Shown: positions 1-11,765 of the stretch, piece by piece
How positions within the stretch are numbered: position 1 is the first letter of the stretch
Layout: the number at the start of each line of letters is the position of its first letter
Assembly (NCBI GenBank): GCA_030549175.1
Contig: JAUKUA010000004.1
Span: 3,906,001 to 3,970,000, forward strand
Source of the DNA: Lasiosphaeris hirsuta
Lineage: Eukaryota; Ascomycota; Sordariomycetes; Sordariales; Lasiosphaeriaceae
DNA: 64,000 bases
Direction of reading: 5' to 3'
Made by a program: the position numbers and the translations under genes
Notes under the pieces: model-generated
Told to the model about the DNA's origin: nothing
What the model saw: only the letters and a program-made list of their open reading frames with translations
Databases searched by the model: none

Positions 1-786
1 AAGCCGACCCTCGAGTGTGACGACCGAAGGGTGACGAGCGAATCACCTGTGTGTTTGAGTATATACTTGCTCGCATATATCGAGTTGAATGCTGTGCTAG
101 CAGGGCTGTAGGTTGCGTGGGTCTGCATTAGACAGCACAGTCAAAGAACAGGGGTTGGTGTGATTTTTCGTTTGTTTATAGGGTGTTTGCCAAGATAGCG
201 GCCGGCATTGGGGGCGCACGAGCATTGAAGGGTGTTTATGATGTATTTAGAAGGTGTTGCGCGGTTGAGAAGTATATTGCGCGTGGGAGAATGGTTCAGA
301 TGGTCCGTCTTGGGGCGGATAGTCTCTCAAAGGCATACCTAGGGTAACTATGTAAGGGTAGGTTTTGTCGAATATGGGTGCGCTCATCCTCACATCTTGT
401 TGGATTGTGCAAGGGCGGGGAAGCAAATGAAATCGGAGCAGATGGAAATTATACAGCTTATGATCAAATTATTACCGATATCCGACAATCGCACATGAGG
501 TGAAGAATGGACTAACAAGCGCTCTCTTGGACGGTGGGTGTAGCCACTTGAGGTAGTGGGGCATGTTGCAGGACAACGGACGGTTTGCTCCCGATGTCAA
601 CTGCCCGTCCCGCCGCCTCTTTGAGTAGTATATACACGGCAGCTCACTCTAGGAAAAAGATGTACCAAATCTCAGATATATTCACCACCACGCAAAATTG
701 AAAGCATGCTCAAGACTAGCACACGCAGAATTGGCAACACCGCCATCACTTCAGCGTCTATAACCTCGAAAAGCACGGGACTGAGA
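1..786. other. Left-edge gene-free stretch
   Basis: No convincing coding region or RNA gene is seen here. The last 150 bases before the HIT-family gene look like its promoter and leader, with a CT/A-rich stretch near 660-700. An in-frame ATG at 706 precedes the preferred start at 787 and may be a second start of that gene. Anything belonging to a gene left of the window cannot be recognised. Confidence 0.5.
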
Positions 787-1466
787 ATGAGCAGCTCAAC
801 AGCCGCGCCCGTCTACTTTGGGCCCTTTGAGGTCACAAACCAGGTACCCTCTCCTCCCCGCCCTTCCACCCACAACAAGAAAACTAACCCACCCCCTCAA
901 AGGTCTTCCTCACCACCCCGCACTCCTTCGCCCTAGTCAACCTCAAGCCCCTCCTGCCAGGCCACGTCCTCGTGTGCCCCTCGCGCCCGCACCGCCGGCT
1001 GACCGAGCTTTCCACGCCCGAGCTGACCGACCTCTTCAGCGCCGTGCAGCGCGTGCAGCGCATGCTGGCCCGGCACTACTTCTCTCCGTCGGCGTCGCCG
1101 TCCGTGCCGCCGTCCCCAGAGGCCGCCGGCTCCTTCAACATCGCCGTCCAGGACGGCCCCGAGGCCGGCCAGACCGTGCCCCACGTCCACGTCCACGTGA
1201 TCCCGCGGATCCGCGGGTCGACGGCCAAGGACGCCGAGACGCCCTCGGACGAGCTGTACGAGCGCATGGCGGCCGAGGATGGGAATGTAGGTGGGTGGCT
1301 GTGGGACGCCGCAGAGGGGCGCCGGCGCGGGCGGCCGATGCCCGGCGGTGAGTTTCCTAAGATTGAGGATGCCGAGAGGATGCCGAGGTCGATAGGGGAG
1401 ATGAAGAGCGAGGCGGAGGTGTTTAGGGGTGTGTTGAGGGCTATGGAGGCGGAGGAGGCGGGGTGA
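787..1466 (+). CDS. HIT-family nucleotide hydrolase (FHIT/APH1-like dinucleoside polyphosphate hydrolase)
   Basis: Exons are 787-843 and 903-1466, with a 59-nt phase-0 intron (GTACCC...AAAG), giving 206 residues. The protein begins MSSSTAAPVYFGPFEVTNQ and continues with VFLTTPHSFALVNLKPLLPG and the arginine-rich HVLVCPSRPHRRLTEL typical of Fhit-type HIT proteins. The histidine triad is visible as PHVHVHVIPR, with histidines at about 113, 115 and 117; in this family the middle one is the nucleophile. Fhit enzymes cleave Ap3A or Ap4A into AMP plus ADP or ATP. Several Ser/Pro-rich insertions (for example SPSASPSVPPSPEA) interrupt the core. An in-frame ATG at 706 would add 27 Arg/Thr/Ser-rich residues resembling a mitochondrial presequence. 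The family call is firm; substrate and location are inferred. Confidence 0.88.
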
Positions 1467-1468
1467 AA

Positions 1469-1481
1469 GGGGGGGGGGGGG
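1469..1481. repeat. G13 homopolymer
   Basis: A run of 13 G lies directly behind the stop codon of the HIT gene, in its 3' flank. Confidence 0.9.
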
Positions 1482-1602
1482 TGGGAGAGGTATGTTGGGA
1501 TTGTTTTGGGGGTGTTTGGTCGGGATTGGGATGGTGGTGGTGAGAAGGGACCTGCCATGCAGATAGATGGGTGGGAATATCTCGAGCCTCGTCAGAACAC
1601 CA

Positions 1603-1696
1603 GCTTCCGGGGCTCAATGGTAGAGCGTATGACTTCTATAGAATATTCTATCCTGAATTCATCATAAGGTTGTGGGTTCGAGTCCTACCGGGAGTG
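1603..1696 (+). tRNA. tRNA-Arg(UCU) with intron
   Basis: The fold reads acceptor 1603-1609 paired with 1689-1695 (two G-U wobbles), D stem GCTC/GAGC, anticodon stem TATGA/TCATA, variable loop AGGTT, T stem GTGGG/CCTAC with loop TTCGAGT, and discriminator G at 1696. The B box GGTTCGAGTCC is perfect. The anticodon TCT is at 1635-1637. An intron of about 22 nt (near 1639-1660) sits one base after the anticodon, the canonical place. Position 8 appears to be G instead of the near-universal U, and the 5' acceptor strand carries two wobble-forming bases, so the gene may be weak or slightly decayed. Identity is confident, functionality less so. Confidence 0.85.
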
Positions 1697-2235
1697 CTCC
1701 ATTCACGATAGCATCGTGACTCGACTTTTTGACACCCACTCCAACACGCTGTGACGGTTAGCCGTTCCAGACAACCAGGGAGAACACTTGTGTCGTCAGT
1801 CGGTGGTCACTTTTTATCACGGCCAAGGGAATTGCCACATGGCACCAGAGCAATTCTGAGAAGCGTTATCGTGTTCCGGACTTCTCTCATACACCCATTT
1901 CCAGCATCAATTCTATGCAGCTCTGCTGTTGCGATCACGGACGCTATAGAGTAAATACCCCTTGCTCGACACTCATCTACCTCGTAAAATATATCCCGGT
2001 CCGCTCAAGCCAAATCATGATATCTCAAGACAAGCTGACGCAAGTTGCCCCTCGAGTATAAACACCAAGTGCGATAAGGACACACAAGTAAACTCAAGTC
2101 ACGGCCCCTTTCCTCCCGGTTCTTTCAAGTTTCCAACAAAAATTCGAGGCCAACCCTAGGTAGCTACCTACCCAACACTCCATCCATCCAAAAACCAAAA
2201 CACCCTTTCCACTACACATCCACTCTCGCCGCCAA
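1697..2235. other. Intergenic, tRNA-Arg to zinc-cluster regulator 3' end
   Basis: No supported gene is seen. The T-rich tract after 1725 (ctttttgac) could end polymerase III transcription of the tRNA. The right part probably holds the 3' UTR of the minus-strand regulator gene. Confidence 0.5.
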
Positions 2236-4994
2236 CTAATCAAGCCCCGGGAGGTGATCCAGATTCCCCATCGATCCAAACGAGTCAAACGTCGTATCAA
2301 TCGCATCCCCCCTCAACCCCTGAAACATAAACATGGACGAGGCCGGATTCGCCATGTTACCACTGGTGGCGCTGAGACTGGGCGAGTTATGATTCCCCGT
2401 CTCCGCCGAGGGTAGATTATTCCACGTCTCAAAGTGTTGTTGCCAATTGACGCCATCCTTGAGGTACCAGTCTTGGCCGTCAATGGCATACAGCGAGTTG
2501 GAGCTGGGGCTGACTTGGCGCGGTCCCGTCGCCGCCGGCCGGGATGCGGCTCCCTGTGGTGACAAGCCGCCTGTACCAGTGTTTTGGTGGAGCGGGCTGA
2601 AGGATTGCGTGTAGCCCCCCATCGGCTGCTGTGTTACTGCCGGCATGGCTGGCCAGGCCGACAGGGCATCGCTCATGGACATGGGCGGGCCGCTGACGAG
2701 TTGCGACATTTGCTGGTCGGAGAGCTGGGGTTGCACATTCCCTATACTCTGCGAGGGCGCGCCTGACATGGCGAGGCTGCCGAGAAGGTCGGGCGACATG
2801 CTCGGCGCAGGGGCATCGAAATTGAGCTGTGGTGAGGTCGGTCCGCTGTACTGGTTGTATTGCTCTGGTTTTGATAGAGAGGGTGGTGACCCGGGGAACG
2901 ACGGCGGTGTCAAGGATGTCCCTGATCGATTTGGCGACGGCACATCGGATGTACTGAACGTACCATACTTTTCATCGGTCCGTTGTAGCACGGCCGTGGC
3001 TTCTTCGGGCATCTCGACATTCCACTTGCGAGCGAGCACACTCACGATAGACAGTGTCCTCCTTGCGCCAGGCCAATCCTCGGCTATTTCCTCGAGATGT
3101 TTAACCCCGTGGATGACATCCCGCTTCGCTGTCTTTTCTGGCAAGTTCAGCATGTGTATTGTGCAGGCCGAGTGCACCATGTACACAGCGATATTGCAAA
3201 TCTGCCTCAGATTGTAAGTCTTCTTGTAAAGTCGCATAAGCTTAGAGATTGCGCCGGCATTCGCGGTGCAGATTCGTCGAGGCGACACGTGCGCCGGCAA
3301 GGGCGAGGACGCCGGTGCGTATTTGAGGAACGGCCGGAATAGATGTATATACTGCAGGTGATAAAACATACTGTTGCTTGGTCAGACTTGTGTGTGTCTC
3401 GTTACGCGCTGCGAGGCAACAATACATACTGTGTTAGAATCACGTTCGGCAGCTGCCCTTCCTTCGGCTCAAACTCTTTTGGTAGCTCTTTTTTCCAGTC
3501 CTCTAAACGGCGATGGAGTTCGCTGAGCTTCTTGAGCTCGACGGATTTGCCGCTAGACCGGCCGATATGATTTGGGTGGTAAAAGAACAGTAGCAGATCG
3601 CTGCTGATCTCACAGAGCTTGGACAATTGCAAACTGGCAGCTCTCGTCCGCGAAGGTTGTTTTGCCGACTGGTCAAAGCCGCCGTCGGTATAGGGCGACC
3701 ACAGCTCGGAATCCTCGTCGGGGAACACGTCATATTTGGGAACATTATAACTGTTCTTGGGAAGCTGTGGTAACCGACCGAGGTAATTGGACCAGCATTT
3801 GTCGAATAAGAAACAGCCCCAAAACGTAATTCGGCGGGCGTCGATTTCCTTCTCATCAAGCGAGCCTTTCCCCTTCCCAACTCCTCCGATGTCGAGATTA
3901 AGGCCCATATCCTGGGCCATCCGGAAGCTCATTCCACTGTACACCCAACCCTTCGCCTCGCGTCCGCAACCGGCCTCGCGAACCGACATGAGCGCTAAAG
4001 CCTGAACAGTGGTGAGTTTCGGCTTCTCGTACTCGTCATTTTCAACGATCAGCCTCTTTGCTTCGGCGAAGAAGTGGTCGCCCTTGGTCCTGCTGTCACC
4101 GGGAACCGCAAAGGCGCCGCTGACGCTCGTAAAGTGGCATCCCAAGGCGAGCATGGCATTGACAAGGAGTGAGGAGCAGTACACGGTAGACCGCGGCTGG
4201 CCTGTCGGCTTCCCTTTCAGAAAGTCGCGGTAAAATAAGGTCTTGGAAAGCGTGGTGAAATAGGGATAATGCCAAGCGAAATACATGTTGATTAGGTGGA
4301 TGACTAGTTGAGTGTCCTTGGTGACCTCTGACCAGCTGATGATTGGATCCTCGCCCGATAAGTACCTATTGTCTGACTCTGGCTCATCTGGGACGTTGGT
4401 TGATTCTCCTAGGTATATCAAATGCGAAGTGCCTCCGATGAAGCGGACCGAGCCGTTTTCGAGACGGAGCTCACCCATCTTGCGGGCCAGATCTCTTTCG
4501 CCCTCGACAGGGAGGTTAGCTCCGGGATATTCCTCGTCTATCTCATTGTCGTCGTCGGCCTCCTCGTCGTCTACACCGCCTAAAAACTCGTTCTTGAGAA
4601 TAGACTCAGCGACCGTGTCGAGGCTGTCACAAGTGCGGATCTGTTTTACAATTCCCAGCACGTCGTCCTCGTTAGCATTTAATATGGCCTCGATCAGGAC
4701 CTGGAGAGTCGAGTTCCGGGCTTTCATGCTGTCGATCTTTTCGCGATACACGCCCTTCCGGCGGTGGTCTGAGTTGGGATCATAGACACACTCAGTCCCG
4801 TAGACGCTGGCGCACGCGGCGCAGCTCGGCAGGGCACCATCGCACTTGGACTTTCTCTTCCGGCAGGCGATGCAGGCGGTGCTCACACATCGGCGCTTCT
4901 GGCTGGCAGACTCGGCGCCGCGACGTGCCTTCTTCTTGTGCGGCGGCGACGTGCCATCCGGGTTGAGAGGGAGCTGGATATCGTGGTCGTCCAT
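2236..4994 (-). CDS. Zn(II)2Cys6 fungal transcription factor, NirA/NIT4-like family
   Basis: Exons are 3430-4994 and 2236-3370, joined across a 59-nt intron (GTATGT...CAACAG), giving 899 residues. The start at 4994 is the first in-frame ATG. The DNA-binding cluster lies at residues 41-69 with pattern C-x2-C-x6-C-x6-C-x2-C-x7-C (CIACRKRKSKCDG...). It follows a basic KKKARR region and precedes a YDPNSDHRRKGVY linker and a dimerising helix (about 80-105). A fungal_trans-type middle domain spans roughly 240-560 and is continuous across the splice (VILTHMFYHLQYIHLFRPF). The C-terminal 250 residues are Ser/Pro/Gln/Met-rich, as in activation domains. The cluster plus linker resembles the nitrate-pathway activators NirA/NIT4 and their paralogues. 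No nitrate gene lies nearby, so the regulated pathway is unknown. Confidence 0.87.
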
Positions 4995-6740
4995 GGTGGC
5001 TACGCGAGAGTGAAAACCGACTCGGTGCGAGGCAGGAGTGCTGGGTCGGAGCCGGGGCGGCAGAAGGCCAGGCACTGTAGAGAGTTGTCGGGCCTAGTCA
5101 AGATGCTAGATCCGATAGATCTGGCGGGGTGCCGGCGCGAAGCGAATCTCCAAGGTCCAAGACCCAGAACCACCAAGGCAAAAGCGGCGGGGCCAGGAGG
5201 GGTAATTGTATGGACGGAGGCAGTCCGCAGGACGTAGTGCCTCTGGTAGGGCTGCCTGGGGCGGCGGCACGGAACAGGGTGATGGATAGGTGGCGTAAAC
5301 CAGGTGCGAGTTACGGACGCAGGAGCGAGATAAGAGATATCTACTAATGCCTTCAATGGGCGGGATCCATCTGGGACGTCGTGCAGATGGGAAATAACAC
5401 GGCGATCTTTGGCAAGTTCAGGCTCAAGGCTCTCCCAGCGGGTTAGCGGCTCGCTCAGCGTCGTCGTCGCAGTCGCAGTCGCAGTCGCATCCACCGGTGA
5501 AAGCGTCCTGTCGGTACCTTCGGCTCCTGTACAGTGCCTGGGCTGCAGGCCGACTAAGCTGGAGGGAGAAGGAGAATGGCAGCAAAAAGATGCGAGTTGG
5601 CGCAGCGAGAGAAATCTATCCAAACACCAGCGGACCAGAGGCGGCATTTGATATGCGCGCAAGAGCTGTGACTGCGGCGGCTGCGGTGCCTTGTCTTGGC
5701 CCCTTGAGTAAGTCGAGGGGTATTGGCGGGGGGTCGCTGGATTGCCGATCCAGTCGAGCCAGTGAGGGCCTGCACTAGGATGAAAAGAAGAAAGTATTTC
5801 TGCAGATCCAATTGGCGGCCACCGAGACACGTTCTGGGCCCTCAAACTGCGTTTCATGGGCGTCGAAAACGAGATAGCCAGGGCTGGCGCAATGAATGTG
5901 AAAATATCAGCGGACAGCCGTCTCTTATCATCTCCTCCCAGCCATGAGACCGGCTCTCCAGCCCGGGCCGTTTCCAGAGACGACATAGCGCCGGGCGGGG
6001 GCAAAGAATCGCCGGAATCGCCCCTTACTCATCGGCGTGGTATTAGCTGTCAAGCGTCCCGAAGTCGGATTCACGGGACCTGGGCAGAAATCCAATGGCA
6101 CATGGCACTTGTATATAAAAATCTCTTTCCCTTGCCAACTCCATTGGTTACTCCACATTTCCCGTTCTCACTTGACACGGCGATTCGCCTGGTCCCAAGA
6201 CATTGGCTGTGGGGGCTAGCTCCAAGCACCCCATGTTCTATTGCTCCCCTTTGTTCCCCCACCAAGTACTTGATTTGTCATTTTGCCCTTTTGCCGTTGC
6301 TCTATCTGATTGTGTTGACAACGTGATGGGAATTGATGAGAGTTGAATGCCATTCATAACATGTAATGGTATGTCCCAGTAAGCTACGTGAAGTGGCTGC
6401 TCGTCGACGATTAATAATGGGACTACGCCCTGCGATCGACAAGGTTACTCATCAGACCTCGGCCGGCGAGCCAGGCCGGCACATAAACGCTATGCCTACG
6501 TAGCCAGAAGCCAGAATTGAAACCAAATGCCAGCACCCTCTCGGCCCCAGTTCCCCGTCGTCTTGAATAAAAAAAATGCCATGTTTCATCTGGTAGAGAA
6601 GACCAGCCATATAAACGCCAACCTGACTATTTTACAGGGTAGACGACGGGTGTAAGTCATGACCTTGTCGAAACCCCCCTCCCGATAGTTCCATGCGACA
6701 ACGCCAAATGGGTATTTCACCTAAGTTCATGCTTCAACCC
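4995..6740. other. Long regulator promoter / La 3' flank
   Basis: About 1.75 kb without a supportable gene. Several open frames exist on both strands, including a 334-codon minus-strand frame ending at 5000, but they lack ATG context, domain signal or splice logic. The right part should include the 3' UTR of the La gene. Such a long upstream region is common for fungal regulators. Confidence 0.5.
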
Positions 6741-8082
6741 CTATGCCTTAACATCAACCTTCTTCGCCGGGGGCTCACCGCCGGCATCCTCAAGCGCCCG
6801 CTTGCCGTTGCTCTCTCCATTCTTGACCGGTGCTCCATTGTCGTTAGTGGCCTGAATAGCAGGTGCCTTGACACTACAGGGACTGTTAGCACAAGGTTGG
6901 ACAATGGAAATCGGTGAGACATACTTGTTGCTGGACTGGATCATGGGCGCCTTGACATCGTTGGTGCTCCGGGGAGCAGCAGCACCTCTGCGGTCGTTGT
7001 CACGGCCACCACGGCCACGTCCACCCCGACCTCTGCCGCGGCCACCACGGCCACCGCGTCCGCCCTTGAACCCGTTCTTCTGGTCGTCGTCGCGGCGTTT
7101 CTTCCAGTCATTGGAGTCGTTCTTTCCATTGGAGGAGCGCTCCCCGCCGCGTCCACCACGGCCACGGCCACGACCGCCTCCTCTCTCCTTGCCCTCGAAG
7201 AATGTTGGCCGGCGGCTGTTGCTCGGCTCAAGCTCACCCGCCTTAATAAGGCGGTTCTTCTCCTCCAAATAATCAATCTTCTTCTTGATGATGAGCTCAT
7301 GGCCCTTCCAGGTCGGGGTAGGGCTCAGGGCAAGAAACTTGTTGGCACCCTCTTCGCTGGCAAACTCAACAAAGACGGAGCCCTTGAAGAGGTTCTCCTG
7401 GGTTCGGCGAAGCTTGACGATGTTGATATCCCCAAACTTGTTGAAAAATGCCTCGAGATCGAACTGGGTGGAAGATTCCTCGTCGCCGAAGCCCTTGACG
7501 TAAATGCTGGCGGCGAGGCGCGCCTTCTGGGCCTCGGTAGAGATGACATAGGCCTTCTTGCGCCTGACTAATTCCTCCCCCTCTTCCCCAGACACTTCGA
7601 GAGAGCGGCTATCTTTGAGGGCGGCAACAACGGCGCTATAAGGCTGGAAGTTGCGCATGCGCTTAAAGGCGCAGATGGTCTTGATGAGGACGGGCTTGTT
7701 CTCGACGCCACCAGTTTGCTCCCACATGAACTTATCCGCGGGGAGGTTGCTGTCGTTGAAGTAGAATTCAACCTAGAAAAGGGTCAGTCACAAGTGGCGT
7801 GTGGGTGAAAAGAAAGAGAGTTGATCATACCTGAGCGCGAATCTTGTCGGGATCGTCGGTCACTGGTTGAGTGGAAGGGTCGTACTTCCGGTTGTTCTTG
7901 TAGTCAGTGCGATCGATCTTCGCAGTTGTCTTTAGGAGGACGGCAGCCTTGGCCACTTGCGCCTTCTCATCCGACTCGGCATTGTCGGCATCGGTCATCT
8001 TGGCGGTCTTGTCCTCGACAGCTGGAACCTCTGCGACAGAAACCGCAGCTTCAGCCTGACCGTTCACACTGGTGTCGCTCAT
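6741..8082 (-). CDS. La-related RNA-binding protein (La/Lhp1 type) with RGG tail
   Basis: Three exons, 7831-8082, 6925-7772 and 6741-6873, with introns of 58 and 51 nt; the second has a TGCTAAC branch site. The product is 410 residues. A La motif (about 80-165; VEFYFNDSNLPADKFMW, PVLIKTICAFKRMRNF) is followed by an RRM (about 185-265; ASIYVKGFGDE...GSVFVEFASEEGANKF). The tail is low-complexity, dominated by RGG/GRGRGG repeats (about 285-345), and ends in PPAKKVDVKA, a possible nuclear signal. La proteins bind the 3' oligo(U) of new RNA polymerase III transcripts such as pre-tRNAs. It is divergent from uS4m with 897 bp between start codons. Confidence 0.93.
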
Positions 8083-8979
8083 TTTGGCTGTGGAGTGGTT
8101 GCTGAGGGTCGTTTGCGCCAGAGGTGATCAGCTGAATTGAGGATGCGAGGTTGATGATGTCGCTGGTATGTCGATTTCTGCTAGTAAAACTTGAAAGACG
8201 TCTGGGCTCAATTCTACTGGGGTGGGGGACGGGCTCTGTCGTAGAAAAAAGTACAGGCAAAGAAAGTGCCACGGAGAAAGCTTTGTGGAGATCGATCTGG
8301 TGGTGGGGTAAGTCGAGTCGAGGCAGAAAGGAACCTTATGAGTCGGTTGCAAAAGAGTCACAAGCTGCGCTAGGTGCGGCGAAGACTCAATAAATAGTCG
8401 AAGAGGAGGCTTGAATTTTCTGGTGACAATAGGAATGCGAAGATAGAGATGAATCCCGAATAACTTGATTAGCTTTAGGTTTACCAAGGACTGGGCAGTG
8501 CTATTGCTGAACGCTGGGGCTATTCATCACAATTGGTACCTAGTCAACTATTGTAAGTCAGCTCCAGAGTGGGGTGCTCACCAAGGCGCGCGAAGGAAAA
8601 AAAAACGTCGACCCAACCCCCAGCCCCACCTGGTAGTTCAATTGGATTTTTCTTGCAGCGACTCACCGCCCGGACGTGCGCCTGTCCTGCGTGCTGAGTC
8701 TTCCCCGCCGAACAGGTGCCCAGATGCTAGGCCCCATTAGCGCTAGCGCTCCCGCCTCAACGCAGACAGCTGGAGCTTGGCTGAACGTGCTCACGTGAGG
8801 GGGGCGGTGGCAGCCAGGGGCGGAAGTTTAGGAAATATTTTCGATTGCTGGCCCATCGGTCCCATAGAAGACGAAGACGTTCGCAGCTGCCAGGTGCCCG
8901 CACCGTGACATTACAGGGGCAACACAACACATACGCACACCCAAGTGCCTCAATTGCTCGATAGGGCCCTCACGCCACC
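8083..8979. promoter_or_regulatory. Divergent intergenic region, La and uS4m
   Basis: This 897-bp region separates two head-to-head starts and contains no supportable gene. It carries a 12-nt perfect palindrome AGCGCTAGCGCT (8739-8750) and an E-box TCACGTGA (8791-8798). It is the obvious shared promoter candidate; activity is inferred. Confidence 0.6.
8791..8798. promoter_or_regulatory. E-box TCACGTGA (candidate bHLH/Cbf1-type site)
   Basis: This palindromic octamer contains CACGTG and matches the CDEI/Cbf1-type core. It lies 182 bp before the uS4m start codon. Function is inferred from the motif and position only. Confidence 0.4.
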
Positions 8980-10466
8980 ATGAAGTACCGTAGGATACTA
9001 AGATATCACGGTCTGAGACGACCGGTATGTATGGCGCCTTGCCGTGACCGCGAAGCAGCTTCATTTTGATCCCGCACCTCTGCGCCTCCTCTTGCCTGCC
9101 GTTCGCCGTCTCCCCCATCCAAACTGACGTCGTCTCGTCTCCAGCGTGTCCGCCAAACATGGAACAAGTACAACCTGTATAATCTCATGTTCCTCAAAGA
9201 CCCGCGGAATACCGCCCGAACCTTCTTCCAGCAGAAATGGACGGCAAAGGCCCTGACCCGTGGCTACCACGGCGAGCACATCAAGGAGCGCCAGTGGGAC
9301 CGCATGTTCAGTCGCCGCCTCTTGTCCGTTGTCGACATGAAGCCCCAATACATGGCCACCAACGACGGTAGCGAACAGGCCGCCGGTCGCGGCTCTGGCC
9401 TCATCACAGGAAAGCCGAAACCCGTAAACAAGGCGACCCCATATATGCAAATGACATTTGCTCCCATGGAGCGTCGCCTCGATATTGCCGTCTTTCGGGC
9501 CCTATTTGCCAGCAGCGCGAGGCAAGCCCGCCAGATGGTGGTGCACGGAGCCGTCAAGGTCAACGGGAAAAAGGTATGACCCATGGTGCGTTTCGGGGCC
9601 CTTGCATCTCTTTGCTAAACATACACCTTACAACTTAGATGGTTCATCCCGGCTACCTCCTAAACCCTGGTGACCTCTTCCAGGTAAACCCCGAGCGGGT
9701 AATGACCGCAACAGGGCGGCCGCGGATTCTCAACGAAAAACTACCTTTTGAGAAGAAGATAAAGAATCTAGCCAAGAAGAATGAGCAAAACGCTGAGGCG
9801 GAGGCTGAGGGCAAAAATGAGTCACCCGAGGAGGCTGCTGTTATTGGGGAAACGAAGAGCGTCGGTAGCATTGGCGAAGCGGCCCTCAAGTTACAAAAGC
9901 AGAAGGAGCTCAGAGCCCTCATGCTGCGCGCCAAAGAAGTCGTCAAGGCCCATAGGGACATGTCTGGCAAGAAGAAGGTGGTCGTGCGTGCCCTGGTCAA
10001 GGACATCAAAGATACCATCAACAAGGCGGCCAAGCGTGATACCTCCCTACAGCAGACTGGAGATGCGCTCCATGATCTAAGCGTATTAGTCTCCAAGCTC
10101 GAGCTGAGCGAGGAAGAACTCGCCAAGAAGGCGGCATCAGACGCCGAGGCTGCCAAAACCGGGTCCAGATTCGTCCAACCGCTCGTCAGGCTCACAGACG
10201 CCGAACGCGAAATCATCGAGAAGGAGCTGTTGTTGGAACGGGAAAACCCCGTAGACCCCAGCAAGCCTTACGCCACGCCGTGGCAACCGCGGCCCTACAT
10301 GCCTGCCTTCGCCTTCATCCCGCGCTATCTCGAGGTCAACCAGAAGATTTGTGCTGCCGTCTACCTGCGCCACCCCGTCGCACGCCCGGGTCTGGCCGAG
10401 GTACCCACCCCCTTCTCGGAGACGGTCAACCAGTTAGCTTTCAATTGGTACTTACGAAGAGGTTAA
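8980..10466 (+). CDS. Mitochondrial small-subunit ribosomal protein uS4m (NAM9-like)
   Basis: Exons are 8980-9024, 9145-9573 and 9639-10466 (introns 120 and 65 nt, the second with a GCTAAC branch), all phase 0, giving 433 residues. The start [15 protein letters not shown] in ACCATGA context matches the basic N-terminus of the family. [20 protein letters not shown] follows. The S4 RNA-binding domain spans about 108-175 ([48 protein letters not shown]). A Lys/Glu-rich fungal insertion (about 185-290) and the C-terminal AFNWYLRRG complete the protein. S4 proteins bind 16S-like rRNA early in small-subunit assembly; here this would be in mitochondria. Confidence 0.93.
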
Positions 10467-11765
10467 GTGGGAATGTCGAGGTGCTGATGGTGGATGTTGC
10501 ATTGGCCCTTGTATATAGAGCGGCGGGATAGCGATTTATCTCCAGCATGCGCCATTCATGCTATGTATTCAATGTAAACTGTACGGTACCAATATCTTGA
10601 AATCCACCATCACGGCCATACTTTCCATCGTCGAAAATAAAACAACTATGCTTCGGTTTGCAGGACACATACACCCGAGTGCGTGCATAGGCGAGCAATC
10701 CGAAGGCTGAAACAGGACGTCCAGGCTGGGTACACGGCATTCTTCAACATCAAATTCAACATACACCCGATCGAACTCAAATGAAATCCACTCCATTCAG
10801 ACAGAGACACTAAGCTAGAAGCAAAAGAGGGAGAATAGCTAGAGGAAAGGTACCATAGGAAACAACAAGGCCGACAAGCCCAAGATGGGCTGGGTTATGA
10901 TGGTGAAGAAGCCGAGGGCAAGAGGCGAGGGGTATGACGAGATCATTTTCCGTTACAAGAAAACACCTCCAAAACCTCTGCCCCATCGGCTGTACAAATA
11001 CAGGTGGATATCTGGTCGTGCGTCTCGTCCAAGTTCTTTTTCTTTTCCTCCCCTCTAATACCGATATCTTCAAATCACTTTCCTCCAGGTATATCCCACC
11101 CCTCCTAATTACCGAACCAGTCAGATACCCAGCCAACACCGGCAAATCGGCAGATGATGTCAGGACAACCGGGACAGGTACTGAGATATATGCTTGTTGT
11201 TGCCGATCGTTTTGTGTGACCAAACTCTGTGCGAGATTATCAGGTCAGATGAAGGCCAATGTGCGTGTTATCGTCCCTGGACGCCACCGAACACAAACTG
11301 TGCCCCTTCTCTCGCACTCGACCACTCAAAGGTGGTGCCCTTCTCTCTGTACAAAGTAGATGGATGTCATACGTCCGGTTTGATCATACTCAAGCCCTGG
11401 AGGAAAAAAGTGATTCTCAAGAAACCCTCAAAACCAATTATATCTGCGTAAAGTGTTCAAGAACAGCCGACCAGACCCTCACATCCCCACACCAAATGGA
11501 AACACCTAGCTTCGCGGGAAGCCCAACCCTTTTGTTGAGAGTGAAGCACCTTTTTGCACCCTGAACCCGTTACAGAGTGCGTCCGGACGATGTTTGGCCG
11601 CCTTCCAGACAATCTTTCCCGTGACTATTAGGAGTTTGTGATTAAAAAAAAAGAAGGGAGACAAATGAAAACAAAGAAGCGAAAGAACGAGGCGGCAGGC
11701 TGGTATTGCGAGGGCATCATGATATTGGGGAATGGTCGTGGAGTTGCAGAGGCTAGGCCGCAAGC
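10467..11765. other. Convergent 3' flanks of uS4m and septin
   Basis: This 1.3-kb convergent interval most likely holds both 3' UTRs. Open frames of 100-140 codons occur on both strands (for example minus 10810-11223) but show no domain, no clear start context and no splice structure, so none is called. Confidence 0.5.

Noticed and set aside
5000..6004. 334-codon minus-strand frame upstream of the zinc-cluster regulator
   Set aside because: Low-complexity composition, no domain, no good start context. It lies where the promoter and leader are expected.
10810..11223. 137-codon minus-strand frame between uS4m and septin
   Set aside because: Falls in the convergent 3' flanks, no motif, and no continuation by splicing.
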